The notes beneath the pieces were generated by a model that made no database searches, had not been told where the DNA came from, and saw nothing but the letters and a program-made list of their open reading frames with translations. From positions 1 to 64,000 of the forward strand of contig DASYIY010000057.1 of assembly GCA_035997045.1 (NCBI GenBank): a DNA stretch of 64,000 nucleotides, given 5' to 3'. This stretch comes from VRUE01 sp035997045. Lineage in GTDB: Bacteria > Actinomycetota > Thermoleophilia > Solirubrobacterales > 70-9. Below are positions 1 to 8,614 of the stretch, one piece after another (position 1 is the first letter of the stretch; each line of letters starts with the position of its first letter). The position numbers and the translations under genes were made by a program.

Positions 1-510
1 GATCGGCGCGACGCCGTCGGTTGGTACCGCAATGCGGAAGTGGCGCACGTGGGCATCGAGTGCGCTGTAGAAGATGCACTGCTCGGTCACTTGACCGCAG
101 AGCACAAGACGATCGACACCCATCTGGTCAAGCAGGTACTCAAGCGGCGTCCCGTAGAAGATGCTGTGACGCGCCTTGATCACGAAAGAGTGCCCATCGG
201 GGGGCAGCACCGGTTTCACGAGCTCTGGATGGGCACCCTCGATTGCCTTCTCGGCAAGCTCGCTCGCCGAGGAGTTCCAGTCCCCGTAGTTGTCGTTGAC
301 GTAGATGATCGGAATGTCGGCGTCGGCGGCGCGCGCCAAGAGCGTCTTCATTCCCGGCAGGGCGTCTGCGACGCCGGCGGCAAGTCTCTCCGCCTCGGCG
401 TGCTCGTAAGGGTTGAGCATGTCCACGACCATCAGAGCCGTCGCGCCCGATTCGGCGTGATGGCGATCGTGCCGACGCCCCCTGTGACTCTCCCCTGTTT
501 CCGGTGCCAT
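1..510 (-). CDS. isochorismatase-family cysteine hydrolase (C-terminus cut by window edge)
   Basis: 170 codons are readable and the frame runs off the left edge without a stop. The fold and triad of the isochorismatase/nicotinamidase family are visible: Asp30 in VVDMLN, Lys112 in VIKARHSIFYGT, and Cys145 in LVLCGQVTEQC, followed by the family's SALDAH and the IAVPTDGVA strand. Members hydrolyse amides or vinyl ethers, and the substrate cannot be read from this part. The ATG at 510 gives a low-complexity His/Arg leader, so Met27 (about 432) just before the first strand is an alternative start. It is transcribed away from the small gene at 615-845. Confidence 0.85.
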   Translation of the reverse strand, partial: MAPETGESHRGRRHDRHHAESGATALMVVDMLNPYEHAEAERLAAGVADALPGMKTLLARAADADIPIIYVNDNYGDWNSSASELAEKAIEGAHPELVKPVLPPDGHSFVIKARHSIFYGTPLEYLLDQMGVDRLVLCGQVTEQCIFYSALDAHVRHFRIAVPTDGVAPI

Positions 511-614
511 CGCTTGCGCGGTTCCTACCCCTACCGCGACGCTCCTACGCAGAGAAATTGAATTTGCACTTCGGGGCACGACGGTGCGCCTGGATCCCCA
601 GGCGCACCTGAGCT

Positions 615-845
615 TCAGCCTGCGAGGCGCTTTCGGAGCATCTCCTTTCCCTGCTCCGCACCCTTGCGGCTCGTCTCCTGCGCGCGGCGGAAGAACTCGG
701 CCAACTCGGAGTCGCCCTCGCGGTCGGCATCCTCCACATACGTCTCGAGGCGCAGGACGTTGCTGAGGCACTGCTCGGTGAACCAGATCACGTTGTAGTC
801 CTTGTCCTTGGTGCCGGTGACCTGACCGGTCTCCTCTGCTGCCAT
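615..845 (-). CDS. small conserved-looking hypothetical protein (76 aa)
   Basis: A 76-residue acidic/helical protein. The ATG at 845 follows a good ribosome binding site (GAAGGAG, about 7 nt upstream on the minus strand). The sequence has one Cys (TEQCLSNVLRLE) and a predicted long C-terminal helix rich in Glu, Arg and Lys. I do not recognise a named family. The strong ribosome binding site and protein-like composition support a real gene. It may be cytoplasmic and stress-related, but that is a guess based only on size and neighbours. Confidence 0.6.
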   Translation of the reverse strand: MAAEETGQVTGTKDKDYNVIWFTEQCLSNVLRLETYVEDADREGDSELAEFFRRAQETSRKGAEQGKEMLRKRLAG

Positions 846-956
846 GGTGTCGCTCCTTCGGGTAGGGATTGTCCACGGCAGCTACCCCTGCGCTTCTCGG
901 CCAAACGCTCGATAGATGGCTTAGAGCCAACGCTTGCGGGGTAGTGAGCCCGGACG

Positions 957-1205
957 ATGGGCGACTCCCCGACCAAGATCACCCCCTACCGAAACGGGCC
1001 CTACCTGGTGCGTGGACCCTTCGTAATGGTCGATCAGAAAGGGAACGAGATCGAGGTCAAGCGACGAGTGGTGGCCCTATGCCGGTGCGGGCGCTCTCAG
1101 ATCCGGCCCTTCTGCGACGGCACTCACAAGGCGATCGGGTTCCGAGCCGACAGCGGCTTCCCTGCACCGGTTTCAGAGGAGCCGCTGGCCGATACCGAGT
1201 CATAG
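957..1205 (+). CDS. CDGSH-type [2Fe-2S] iron-sulfur protein
   Basis: An 82-residue single-domain protein with the full CDGSH signature: Cys42, Cys44, Cys53 and His57 in CRCGRSQIRPFCDGTHKAIGF-like order (C-x-C-x2-S-x3-P-x-C-D-G-T-H). This 3Cys-1His site binds a redox-active, often labile [2Fe-2S] cluster. Such proteins act in electron transfer or Fe-S handling in the cytoplasm. Its last 82 nt overlap the 3' end of the convergent glycosyltransferase at 1124-2230. The diiron-type protein two genes away suggests a shared redox context. Confidence 0.92.
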   Translation: MGDSPTKITPYRNGPYLVRGPFVMVDQKGNEIEVKRRVVALCRCGRSQIRPFCDGTHKAIGFRADSGFPAPVSEEPLADTES

Positions 1206-2230
1206 CTACGACGAAGGCGGCGCATCGACGTCGCCGAGTGGCTGAGGCGACTCTCGCCGTAGCGAACTCCGCCTCTCAGCTTCGCTCCCAGAGCCAGCCA
1301 TGAGCAGATCGAGCGCTCGCAGATCCAGGCCGGTGCCAGCAGCGAGCTGCTCGGAGGGAACCGCTCGGCTCCGTCAGCCTTCCTGCGACCCAGCTCCGCG
1401 ACGATGACCGACGCCAGTCCAGCCGCCGCAAGACGGCCGCCGCGGCCGCGGCGCAGAGAGAGAGTCGCCAGCGGAGCCACTGCGAGAAAGGCGCCGATGC
1501 GCGTTGGGATCGCAAAATCGTCATAGGCCTGACGAACTCGCTGGGAGAAGAAGTGGCGGGCGCTTGGAGGTCGCCTCGCGACATAGAGATCGAGTGGGGT
1601 TAGGACCACGCCGCCGGCCGCGCGGACAGTCCGCATCAGCTCCAGGTTCTCGAAGAGCGCATCGCCGTCATAGGCGCCGCTGGCGTGAAACGCATCGCGG
1701 CGCACCGCGAGGGTGCCGGGAAAATCTCCGACGGGAAAGGTCGGATCGCCGGTGAAGACACGGTTCAGCAAGGACCGGGCGGTGTCCCAGCGAGCATGCC
1801 AGGGCAGCTCGTCGAAGTAGTTCTGCGGCCTCACCAAGTCAGCCTCGCCAAGCAGTCCCACGGTCCGCTTCAGGGCCGGCGCGTCGTAGCGAACATCGTC
1901 GTCTGCCAGGACCACCCGCTGGCAGGAAGCCTCTCGCACGCCGGTGATGACCCCGTTCACCTTTCCCATCCGGAAGTCGAGGTCGGAGTGCGGCCGCAGG
2001 TGCCTGGCGACGTCGACGAGAGCCATCGCGTGGCGGTCGAACAGCGGGGCCGGGGAGCCGTCGACGACGAGTACCTCATCGACTTCGGTGGCGAGCAGGC
2101 GAAGGTAGCCGGCCAGCTCCTCGATCGGCCCCGGCTCAGTCCAGCGCAGGGGGACCACGTAGGAGACCCCCGGCGCGCTCGCGCCGATGCTCACAGTGGC
2201 TGGCGCAACGAGGACTCGCCTTCTCTCCAT
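1124..2230 (-). CDS. glycosyltransferase family 2-like protein
   Basis: A GT-A fold protein of about 368 aa. Visible parts are an N-terminal strand (SYVVPLRW), the VDEVLVVDGS nucleotide-sugar region, the metal site VVLADDDVRY, and the GDFPGTLAVRRDAF acceptor/ED-like region followed by FENLELMRTV. A hydrophobic segment lies near residues 250-270 (AFLAVAPLATLSL, LAAAGLASVIVAE). It starts 40 nt inside the end of the upstream gene at 2191-3273, so the two are probably translationally coupled. The C-terminal 27 or so residues (after RRLRRSY) are encoded antisense to the CDGSH gene and look non-homologous, so an ancestral stop may have been lost. Confidence 0.8.
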   Translation of the reverse strand: MERRRVLVAPATVSIGASAPGVSYVVPLRWTEPGPIEELAGYLRLLATEVDEVLVVDGSPAPLFDRHAMALVDVARHLRPHSDLDFRMGKVNGVITGVREASCQRVVLADDDVRYDAPALKRTVGLLGEADLVRPQNYFDELPWHARWDTARSLLNRVFTGDPTFPVGDFPGTLAVRRDAFHASGAYDGDALFENLELMRTVRAAGGVVLTPLDLYVARRPPSARHFFSQRVRQAYDDFAIPTRIGAFLAVAPLATLSLRRGRGGRLAAAGLASVIVAELGRRKADGAERFPPSSSLLAPAWICERSICSWLALGAKLRGGVRYGESRLSHSATSMRRLRRSYDSVSASGSSETGAGKPLSARNPIAL

Positions 2231-3273
2231 GCTCCGAGTAGATCCCGCCCGAGGCGGTCTTCGAGGTAAAGCAGGGCGCGGGCGCCGAAGACGATGTCCC
2301 CGGCCCGCTCCGGCTCCTGTCGCGCCAGGCCGCCGGCAAGATCGTAGGCGGCGATGTTCTCGTGGACCGCGTCGGCCTCGACGTGCTCGTCGTAGAAGTC
2401 GGTCGCTTCCGCGTCGAAGCCGAGGCGACGCAGCGCATTGCCATAGCGACGGTTTGGCTGGGCCGAGGTCATCTCGAACATCGCCAGGTGCCCGACGATT
2501 GCGCCCCGCCGGTCGCGGCGAAGGCCGAGTGCCGACATCAGGTTCACGGTGGCCAGGGTTGTCCCCGGTACATGGGCGAGATAGGCGTTCTCGCGATCGT
2601 CGAGGCCGAGCGCACGCATCGTCTTTGCGAAGAGCACCGAGTGCATGCGCTCCGGCCGACCGCCGCCGTACTCGTCTGCCTGGACCTCGAGCAGCGCCGT
2701 CTTCGCCGGCCCGGACAGGCGCGGGATCGCCCAGCTATGGGGGTCGGACTCCTTCAGCTGGTAGAGCGAGCGATGAACGACGAACTCGCGAAACTCGGCG
2801 ATCCCAGCCTCGATCTCGAGGTATCGGGAGAGCGAGACCCCCTCGTCAGCGGCCTCGATGCAGAAGAGGTGGTCGCCGATCTCCTTCGGATCGACCGGCC
2901 CGCTCGGCCCGAGCTTTGCTTCCAGGGCTTCGAGGAATGCCCCCTCGAGCAGCGCTCGCACCGAAAGCAGTGCCGGGCTCCACTCCCACGCCGGGTCCAC
3001 ATTCGGGAAGGAGCGGTAATGCAGCTCGAAGCAGATGTAGAGGGCCAGCTGCAGGTCATCGTCGGCGAGCGGATCCTCGACCGAGGCGACCAGCCGCGCC
3101 GCATCCTCCTCGGCCCCCAGCAAAAGCGCCGTGCCCTGCGCGGGGGTAGAAAGCGAGCCCACGACCAGATCGCAGATCGGACCAGCCGACGGCAGCGCCG
3201 CTCCTTGTGGGCTCCACTTCTTCTCTCCGAGTTCGATCACCTTGATCAGGTCCCCTTTAGCGAGCCCCCGCAA
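2191..3273 (-). CDS. iron-containing redox enzyme family (haem-oxygenase-like diiron oxidase/oxygenase, HDO)
   Basis: A 360-residue all-helical protein. It carries the ligand motif typical of the HDO superfamily, FYDEHVEADAVHE (His297, Asp301, His304), plus ELHYRSFPNVDPAWEW near residue 83 and EVQADEYGGG near 196. Known HDO enzymes bind two irons and use O2 on amines, fatty acids or amino acids; the substrate here is unknown. The start shown is a TTG; a GTG 11 codons later (VIELGEKKW) preceded by AAGGGG is an alternative. It overlaps the GT2 gene by 40 nt. A CDGSH Fe-S protein lies two genes on, a plausible electron donor by inference. Confidence 0.8.
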   Translation of the reverse strand: MRGLAKGDLIKVIELGEKKWSPQGAALPSAGPICDLVVGSLSTPAQGTALLLGAEEDAARLVASVEDPLADDDLQLALYICFELHYRSFPNVDPAWEWSPALLSVRALLEGAFLEALEAKLGPSGPVDPKEIGDHLFCIEAADEGVSLSRYLEIEAGIAEFREFVVHRSLYQLKESDPHSWAIPRLSGPAKTALLEVQADEYGGGRPERMHSVLFAKTMRALGLDDRENAYLAHVPGTTLATVNLMSALGLRRDRRGAIVGHLAMFEMTSAQPNRRYGNALRRLGFDAEATDFYDEHVEADAVHENIAAYDLAGGLARQEPERAGDIVFGARALLYLEDRLGRDLLGAWREGESSLRQPL

Positions 3274-3303
3274 ACTCTTGGCTCGGTCAGGTGGAGCATG
3301 ACC

Positions 3304-4767
3304 TCACCCATCGGGACGCTCGACGCCGACCTCCGCGGCCGGCTTTTCCTCCCGCAGCCCCTTGAAAGAACCGTGGCGCACCATGCCCTCGGCGGTCAGC
3401 TCGCGGAACTCGATCTCGGCGACCAGCTCCGGCTCGACGAAGTGCGCCTGCCGGGGGCCGCGCCTACCGGCAAACGGGTTCGGCTTGCGGGCGAGCGGGC
3501 GCAGCCGCCGCAGCAGCTCGTCGAGGTCGCGGTCGGAGAAGCCGGTGCCGACCTTGCCCGCATAGCGAAGCTCGCCGTGCTCGTCGAAGTAACCGAGCAG
3601 GATCGAGCCGAGGCTGTTGCGCCGCCGGCCCTCGCCCTCCTGCCAGCCGCCGATCACGAACTCCTGGCGGCCGAGGTTCTTCACCTTCAGCCAGGAGCCA
3701 TTGCGTTTACCGGGTGAGTAGCGACTGTCGAGGCGCTTCAGCACGATCCCCTCCAGCTTCTGCGCGGCGCTGGCCTCCAGCAGCTCCCCCGCCTGGCCAG
3801 GGAAGTAGCCGGGCACCTGCCAGCTCTCGCCTGCCAGCTTCAGCCCCTCGAGCAACTCGCGCCGGCGCGAGTAAGGCTCGCTCATCAGCCTTTGACCCTC
3901 CAGGTAGAGGAGGTCGAAGACGACGTAGGTAACCGGGTGAGATTTCATCCGCCGCCGCACGACGCTCGCGGAGGTCTGGTGGATCCGCTGCTGCAGGCGC
4001 TCGAAGCTCGGCCGGCCCTTCGCATCGAAGGCAACCAGCTCGCCGTCGAGCACCGCGTCGCGGGCGCCGAGCTGGCGCGAGAGTCCCCTCACCTCCGGGT
4101 ACTGGGCGGTGACGTCGTTGAGATTGCGGCTCTGCAGCTCGAGCCGGCCGGGCCGGTAGTAGGCGATCGCCCGCACCCCGTCCCACTTCACCTCGGCTGC
4201 CCAGCCGTCGTCGTTCGCCGGCAGCTTCGAGAGCTTGGCCAGCATTGGCACCACCGACTCCGGGAAGGGGTCACGCGCCTCGGCCGGTGGGTCGATTCGG
4301 TGGATCATCCAGTCCTTCGCGCCGGCGCCGGCGCGGAAGAGCGCATAGCGGCCGCTCAGCCGCTCGCCGGAAAAGCTGAAGACGACCTTCTCCTTCTCCC
4401 ACTTCTCGACCTCGTAGGTGCCGCGATCCCAGATTCGCATCGTCCCGGCCCCGTACTCCCCAGCCGGGATCTCGCCCTCGAAATCGAGGTACTCGAGCGG
4501 ATGGTCCTCGGTGTGGACCGCCTTGCGGTTCTCGCTCGGGTCACTTGGGATGCCGTTCGGCACCGCCCAGGAGACCGCCACCCCTTCGCGCTCCAGGCGC
4601 AGGTCCCAGTGCAGGCGTCGGGCACTGTGCTCCTGGACGACAAAACGCGGCGCGCCCTTCCTCTGGTGCCGTTTGTTCCCTGACGGCTCGGGCGTCGTGC
4701 CAAAGTCACGCTTGCGCTCGTACTCGCCAAGCTCGCCGACACCTTTCTTGCCTATATTCGCCGCCAT
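3304..4767 (-). CDS. ligD: LigD-type 3'-phosphoesterase + ATP-dependent DNA ligase (no polymerase domain)
   Basis: 487 aa with two domains. The N-terminal phosphoesterase (PE) domain (about 35-160) has His47, His53, Asp55, Arg57, His89 and Tyr93, each five residues beyond the catalytic/metal residues described for Pseudomonas aeruginosa LigD (H42, H48, D50, R52, H84, Y88). The ligase domain (about 175-470) has motif I EVKWDGVRA with nucleophile Lys194, then LDGELVAFD, EGIVLKRLDS and SWLKVK. It would trim 3' ends and seal breaks in NHEJ. No Ku or primase-polymerase gene is in the window. Its start lies 17 bp from the divergent gene at 4785. Confidence 0.92.
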   Translation of the reverse strand: MAANIGKKGVGELGEYERKRDFGTTPEPSGNKRHQRKGAPRFVVQEHSARRLHWDLRLEREGVAVSWAVPNGIPSDPSENRKAVHTEDHPLEYLDFEGEIPAGEYGAGTMRIWDRGTYEVEKWEKEKVVFSFSGERLSGRYALFRAGAGAKDWMIHRIDPPAEARDPFPESVVPMLAKLSKLPANDDGWAAEVKWDGVRAIAYYRPGRLELQSRNLNDVTAQYPEVRGLSRQLGARDAVLDGELVAFDAKGRPSFERLQQRIHQTSASVVRRRMKSHPVTYVVFDLLYLEGQRLMSEPYSRRRELLEGLKLAGESWQVPGYFPGQAGELLEASAAQKLEGIVLKRLDSRYSPGKRNGSWLKVKNLGRQEFVIGGWQEGEGRRRNSLGSILLGYFDEHGELRYAGKVGTGFSDRDLDELLRRLRPLARKPNPFAGRRGPRQAHFVEPELVAEIEFRELTAEGMVRHGSFKGLREEKPAAEVGVERPDG

Positions 4768-4784
4768 CAGAATCCCGTCCTAGT

Positions 4785-5267
4785 TTGATCGCAGTCCTCG
4801 CCGATACCCATATGCCCAAGGGCTCACGCCGCCTACCCAGGCGATGCGTCGAGTTGATCGGCGAGGCAGATGCCGTGATCCACGCCGGTGACTTCTTCGG
4901 CGTTTCGGCGCTGGAGGAGCTCGAATCCCTCTGCCCGATTGTGCACGCCGTCTACGGCAACATCGACGAGCCGGCGCTGCGGCGCTCGCTGCCGCCGATG
5001 CTCGAAGTCGAGGTCGGCGGGAAGATCGTCGGGATCGTCCACGACGCCGGACCGGCTCAAGGTCGGCTGGCGCGTCTGCGCCGGCGCTTCCCTCAAGCCG
5101 CCGCCGCCGTCTTCGGACACAGCCACCTCCCCCTCCACGAGGAGGAGAGTGGCTTTCAGATCTTCAACCCGGGAAGTCCGACCGAGCGACGCCGGGCGCC
5201 GCGCCCATCGATGGGATTGCTTACCTGCGAGACGCGCGGGCTGGTTTTCGAGCACGTTTGGCTTTAG
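4785..5267 (+). CDS. YfcE/MJ0936-type metallophosphoesterase
   Basis: 160 aa if the TTG at 4785 is the start, which places the first strand IAVLADTH immediately at the N-terminus as in the family. Calcineurin-like metal-site motifs appear in order: ADTHM, VIHAGDFFG, VYGNIDE, VFGHSHLP and NPGSPTERR. Family members are small cytoplasmic phosphodiesterases acting on generic or nucleotide phosphodiesters. The length matches the family (about 160-165). The upstream frame overlaps the LigD gene antisense and is not homologous, so the longer ORF was rejected. Divergent, near-abutting starts with ligD suggest a shared promoter region. Confidence 0.88.
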   Translation: MIAVLADTHMPKGSRRLPRRCVELIGEADAVIHAGDFFGVSALEELESLCPIVHAVYGNIDEPALRRSLPPMLEVEVGGKIVGIVHDAGPAQGRLARLRRRFPQAAAAVFGHSHLPLHEEESGFQIFNPGSPTERRRAPRPSMGLLTCETRGLVFEHVWL

Positions 5268-5303
5268 TCCGCGGCGCGGATTGATGTTTCACCGCCGCCC
5301 TCT

Positions 5304-5320
5304 GCTGGGTAAGACCCAGC
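5304..5320. terminator. possible weak hairpin terminator
   Basis: A perfect 7-bp stem (GCTGGGT/ACCCAGC) with a 3-nt AAG loop lies 37 nt after the phosphodiesterase stop, but no T-run follows. The rest of 5268-5515 shows no supportable gene. Confidence 0.25.
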
Positions 5321-5515
5321 CATGCTCAGGGAGGAGAGGCCAGCAACCGCAGCGTCAGGCCAGCGCTTGGCGCCTTCTATCGCCAGTACGGTGCAGGCCT
5401 TGCGGGCCATCCGCGGCCGGGCGGCGCGCAACAGGCCGGAGGCTCAGATCATTTCGACGCGCCATGGCAGACGGCCGATTTAGCGCCGCCTTGAGAGCTG
5501 CCGCATCAACCAGCG

Positions 5516-7027
5516 CTAGTCCTCTGCTTGGGCAAGCGGCTTCACCGCGGGGCCCTCGAGGACGGACCCGTCGACGGCATCGAAGCGCGAGCCATGACAG
5601 GGACAGCCCCAGCTTCGCTCAGCCGAGTTGAAGCTGAGGATGCACCCGAGATGGGTGCAGCGCGCCGAAAGTGAATGAAACGCGCCCGACTCGTCGCGGT
5701 AGACCGCCTTTTGAGCGATGCCGGCGCCGACGACAGCTCCCTCTCCGGGGGCAAGGTCCTCTCTCCGGCGCCGCTTGAGGATGCGATCGCCGAAAAAGCG
5801 AAGGCCGTCGTCGGCGTTCTGCTTGGAGAAAGAACCCAGGCCATGTCGCAGGCTTAGTCGAGCTGGATCGAAGTCCTTGGCCCATGCGGCCTCCCGGCCC
5901 AGAGCGAGCTCGGCGAGGATGACTGCGGCGCTCGTTCCCATCGCCAGGCCCCACTTGCGAAAGCCGGTCGCGGTCAAGAGCGAAGCGCTGAACGGCCACA
6001 GTCGCCCTACGAACGGCAGTTGGTCGTGGGAGATGTGGTCATGCGTCGCCCAGCGGTACTCGATCGCCTCGACCTCGAAGCGCTCGCGCGCCCAGCCCTC
6101 CAGGGCTTCGTAGCGTGCGGCCGGATCGCTTTGGCCCGCCTTGTGGGACTCGCCACCGACCAGCAGCCGTTCCCCATTCTCGGTCGGGACGGCGCGCAGC
6201 GAGTGGGCTTTGCTCTCGTCGCTCAGATACATCCCCTGCGGCATCTCGGCGCGGAGCGACACCAGCAACGCGTAGGAGCGCTCGGCGTGGGTGCGGGCGA
6301 AGTAGAGGCCGCGGTCGAGGATCGGCAGGTGGGTGGCGACGATCGCCCGGCCGGCTCGGACGACGGCCCCGCTCTCGGTCTCGATCCGGCATGGCTCACC
6401 GTGGCCGACGCCGACGACCCGTGTTCGCTCGTGGATCGCGCAGCCCGCATCCACCGCGGCCTTGGCGAGTCCCTGCAGGTAGCGAAGAGCGTGAAACTCG
6501 GCTTGGTCGCTGAAGCGAACAGCGGCGGCGATCGGAAAGGGAAGTTCCTCGGCTCCCTCGATCAGAGTGGCTGGGAGCCCGACTCTCTTTGCCGCTTCGA
6601 CCTCGCGCTCCAGACTCCCGCGGCCTCGAGCCGACTCGGTGTAGGTGTAGTTGGGCTTGCGACGAAAATCGCAGTCGATCGCGTGCTCGGCGACGAGGTC
6701 TGCGATCGCCGCCAAGCCCGCCTCACTCGCTTCGCCGTAGGCCCGAGCCGTGTCCTCTCCGAAGTCCTCGGACAGGCGCCTGTAGACGAGGCCATTCAGC
6801 GAGCTGACCTTGCCGGTGGTGTAGCCCGTCGCGCCCGAGCCGATGCGACGCGCCTCTAGCAGGGCCACGCGGGCACCCTCTTCGCTCAGCTTCAGCGCCG
6901 CCGTTACACCGACAATGCCGGCACCGATCACCACCACATCGCAATCGGTATCGGCCACGAGGCCGGGATAGCTCGATGCCGGCGCCGAATCCACCCAATA
7001 GGAGTGAAAGCTGACTTCCGCGGTCAA
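5516..7027 (-). CDS. FAD-dependent oxidoreductase with C-terminal Rieske [2Fe-2S] domain
   Basis: A DAO-fold protein: the Rossmann motif VVVIGAGIVGVTAALKLSEEGARVALLE binds FAD, followed by GSGATGYTTGKVSS. The C-terminal Rieske domain has both ligand boxes, CTHLGC and CPCHGS. Similar two-domain proteins (Bacillus YhfW-like) are uncharacterised amine/amino-acid oxidase relatives. I place the start at the TTG at 7027 (about 503 aa), because the residues before it are Arg/Asp-rich and unlike the family. The longest frame begins at an ATG at 7258 (580 aa). The 7028-7296 stretch otherwise holds only a possible promoter region shared with the gene at 7297. Confidence 0.87.
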   Translation of the reverse strand: MTAEVSFHSYWVDSAPASSYPGLVADTDCDVVVIGAGIVGVTAALKLSEEGARVALLEARRIGSGATGYTTGKVSSLNGLVYRRLSEDFGEDTARAYGEASEAGLAAIADLVAEHAIDCDFRRKPNYTYTESARGRGSLEREVEAAKRVGLPATLIEGAEELPFPIAAAVRFSDQAEFHALRYLQGLAKAAVDAGCAIHERTRVVGVGHGEPCRIETESGAVVRAGRAIVATHLPILDRGLYFARTHAERSYALLVSLRAEMPQGMYLSDESKAHSLRAVPTENGERLLVGGESHKAGQSDPAARYEALEGWARERFEVEAIEYRWATHDHISHDQLPFVGRLWPFSASLLTATGFRKWGLAMGTSAAVILAELALGREAAWAKDFDPARLSLRHGLGSFSKQNADDGLRFFGDRILKRRRREDLAPGEGAVVGAGIAQKAVYRDESGAFHSLSARCTHLGCILSFNSAERSWGCPCHGSRFDAVDGSVLEGPAVKPLAQAED

Positions 7028-7296
7028 GCCGCTGTCATCTCGGTCGCGATCACGGCTCGCGTCTACCCGGCCACCGGACTGTCCAACCGGCCGGCAGGCG
7101 AGGGTTGCACTGTCAGTGGCCCGCGCCTTGTTTCGCATTCTCACTGCTCGGGAAACTGGTGATCTCCGGACAAACAACCTGAAGAGGAGGAGCGATGGAG
7201 GAGCCCAGGAGAAGCCGTTGGCTGTTGTCACCGGCGCCTCAAGCAAGAAGTCAGGCAAGTTGAGCTAATCGGCCCCAGTTTGGGTAGAAGAGCCTG

Positions 7297-8451
7297 ATGT
7301 TCGCCGCCCGCCCTCCCTCAGAATCCGCGAGCGCCTCCGAGCGCGCGGGGCATCGTTTCGGCGCTTCCCCGCCGCTGTCGCTCGGCGTCGAGGAGGAGTT
7401 GCTCTTGGTCGACAAGCGACGCGAGCTGATCGCCGCAAGCGAGGCCATCCTTGATGGCGTTGCCGCGCCATTTGCCGAACGGGTGTCCTCCGAGATCTTT
7501 GCCGAGCAGATCGAGCTGAAGACCGGCGTCTGCCACAACTTCGACCAGGTCGTGGCCGAGCTGGGCGAGGCAAGGCAGGCGGTCCGCGACACGGGCTATG
7601 AGCTACTCGCGTCCGGGGTGCATCCGGCTGCGGACTCGGGTGACGCGAGGCTCGTCGCCAAGCCGCGATATGAGGTGGTTCGTAAGGACTTCGGCGACCT
7701 ACTGAGAACGCCGCCCTGCGGCCTCCACGTTCACGTCGGCATGCCCAATCCCGACACCGCGGTGCGCCTCGCCAATGCATTTCGCCTCTATCTGCCGCTG
7801 CTGCAGGCACTGAGCGCGAACTCGCCGTTTCGGGAGGGAACCGATTCGGGCAACGCCAGCTCCCGCAGCTCCGTCGTGCGCAGCTACCCGCGATTCCAGC
7901 TGCCCCGTCAGTTTCGGAACTACGAGGAATTCTGCCGGGTCGCCGACCAGCTGATCGTTGCCGCTGGGGTGGAGGACTACACCTACATCTGGTGGGACGT
8001 GCGCCCCCACCCGCGGCTCGGCACGGTCGAGGTGAGGGCGCTCGACGTGCAGACCAAGGTGCTTACCTCGAGCGCGCTTGCCGGGCTGATCCAGGCGATC
8101 GCGGCGAAGGAGCTCGACCGGCCGAGCTCTCCCGGCCTTTATCGGGAGTCGCTCGAGGAGTCTTATTTTCAAGCGGCGAGCCATGGGCTGGAGGCGAAGA
8201 TCCTGCTCGATGAAGAGCACCCTGAGCCAGCAAGGGAGGTCGGCTACAGGGTTCTCGAGTCGGTCCGTCCCTACGCCCGTGAGCTCGGCGGCGACGCGGC
8301 GCTCGATGAGATTCAGCGGATCCTAGAGGAAGGAAACGGCGCCGATGACCAGCGCCGGATCTATCGCGAAGGCGGAATGGCCGGGCTGCTCGACTATCTA
8401 GTCGAGGGCACGGCCAAAGCCCGACCGTCGGTCGATCGCCTGTGGAGGTAG
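7297..8451 (+). CDS. carboxylate-amine ligase, YbdK/GCS2 family (glutamate-cysteine ligase-like)
   Basis: 384 aa, the usual length for this family. The ATP/glutamate-binding start LGVEEELLLVD, the E-rich segment FAEQIELKTGVCHNF, the CGLHVHVGMPN strand, and TYIWWDVRPHPRLGTVEVRALDVQT are all GCS2 hallmarks. E. coli YbdK has weak gamma-glutamylcysteine synthetase activity. In actinobacteria close relatives can make ergothioneine precursors or other amides, so the product here is uncertain. Cytoplasmic. It is divergent from the FAD/Rieske oxidoreductase; no neighbouring thiol-pathway gene is visible. Confidence 0.85.
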   Translation: MFAARPPSESASASERAGHRFGASPPLSLGVEEELLLVDKRRELIAASEAILDGVAAPFAERVSSEIFAEQIELKTGVCHNFDQVVAELGEARQAVRDTGYELLASGVHPAADSGDARLVAKPRYEVVRKDFGDLLRTPPCGLHVHVGMPNPDTAVRLANAFRLYLPLLQALSANSPFREGTDSGNASSRSSVVRSYPRFQLPRQFRNYEEFCRVADQLIVAAGVEDYTYIWWDVRPHPRLGTVEVRALDVQTKVLTSSALAGLIQAIAAKELDRPSSPGLYRESLEESYFQAASHGLEAKILLDEEHPEPAREVGYRVLESVRPYARELGGDAALDEIQRILEEGNGADDQRRIYREGGMAGLLDYLVEGTAKARPSVDRLWR

Positions 8452-8614
8452 TTCTCAACGGCCTGACGGCACGGCATTGAGTCAAGCCACAACCGAGAGC
8501 TTTGGACCCGATCCTCCGTCTGAGCCTTAGCCCGGATGCGACCGCTGCCCGGGAGCAGGGCTCCTGACCAGGTGTGTTTTGAGGCGAACCTCAGTTGGGT
8601 ACTACTTAATTTCG

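Noticed and set aside
2362..3717. 451-codon plus-strand frame across the HDO and ligD genes
   Set aside because: Runs across the junction of two convincing minus-strand genes and has no recognisable domain.
5322..5483. 53-codon frame between the phosphodiesterase and FAD/Rieske genes
   Set aside because: No ribosome binding site, Arg/Ala-rich and no family resemblance.
7180..7260. Short ORF after a GAGGAGGAG sequence at the ATG at 7195
   Set aside because: It ends after 22 codons and shows no homology or coding character.
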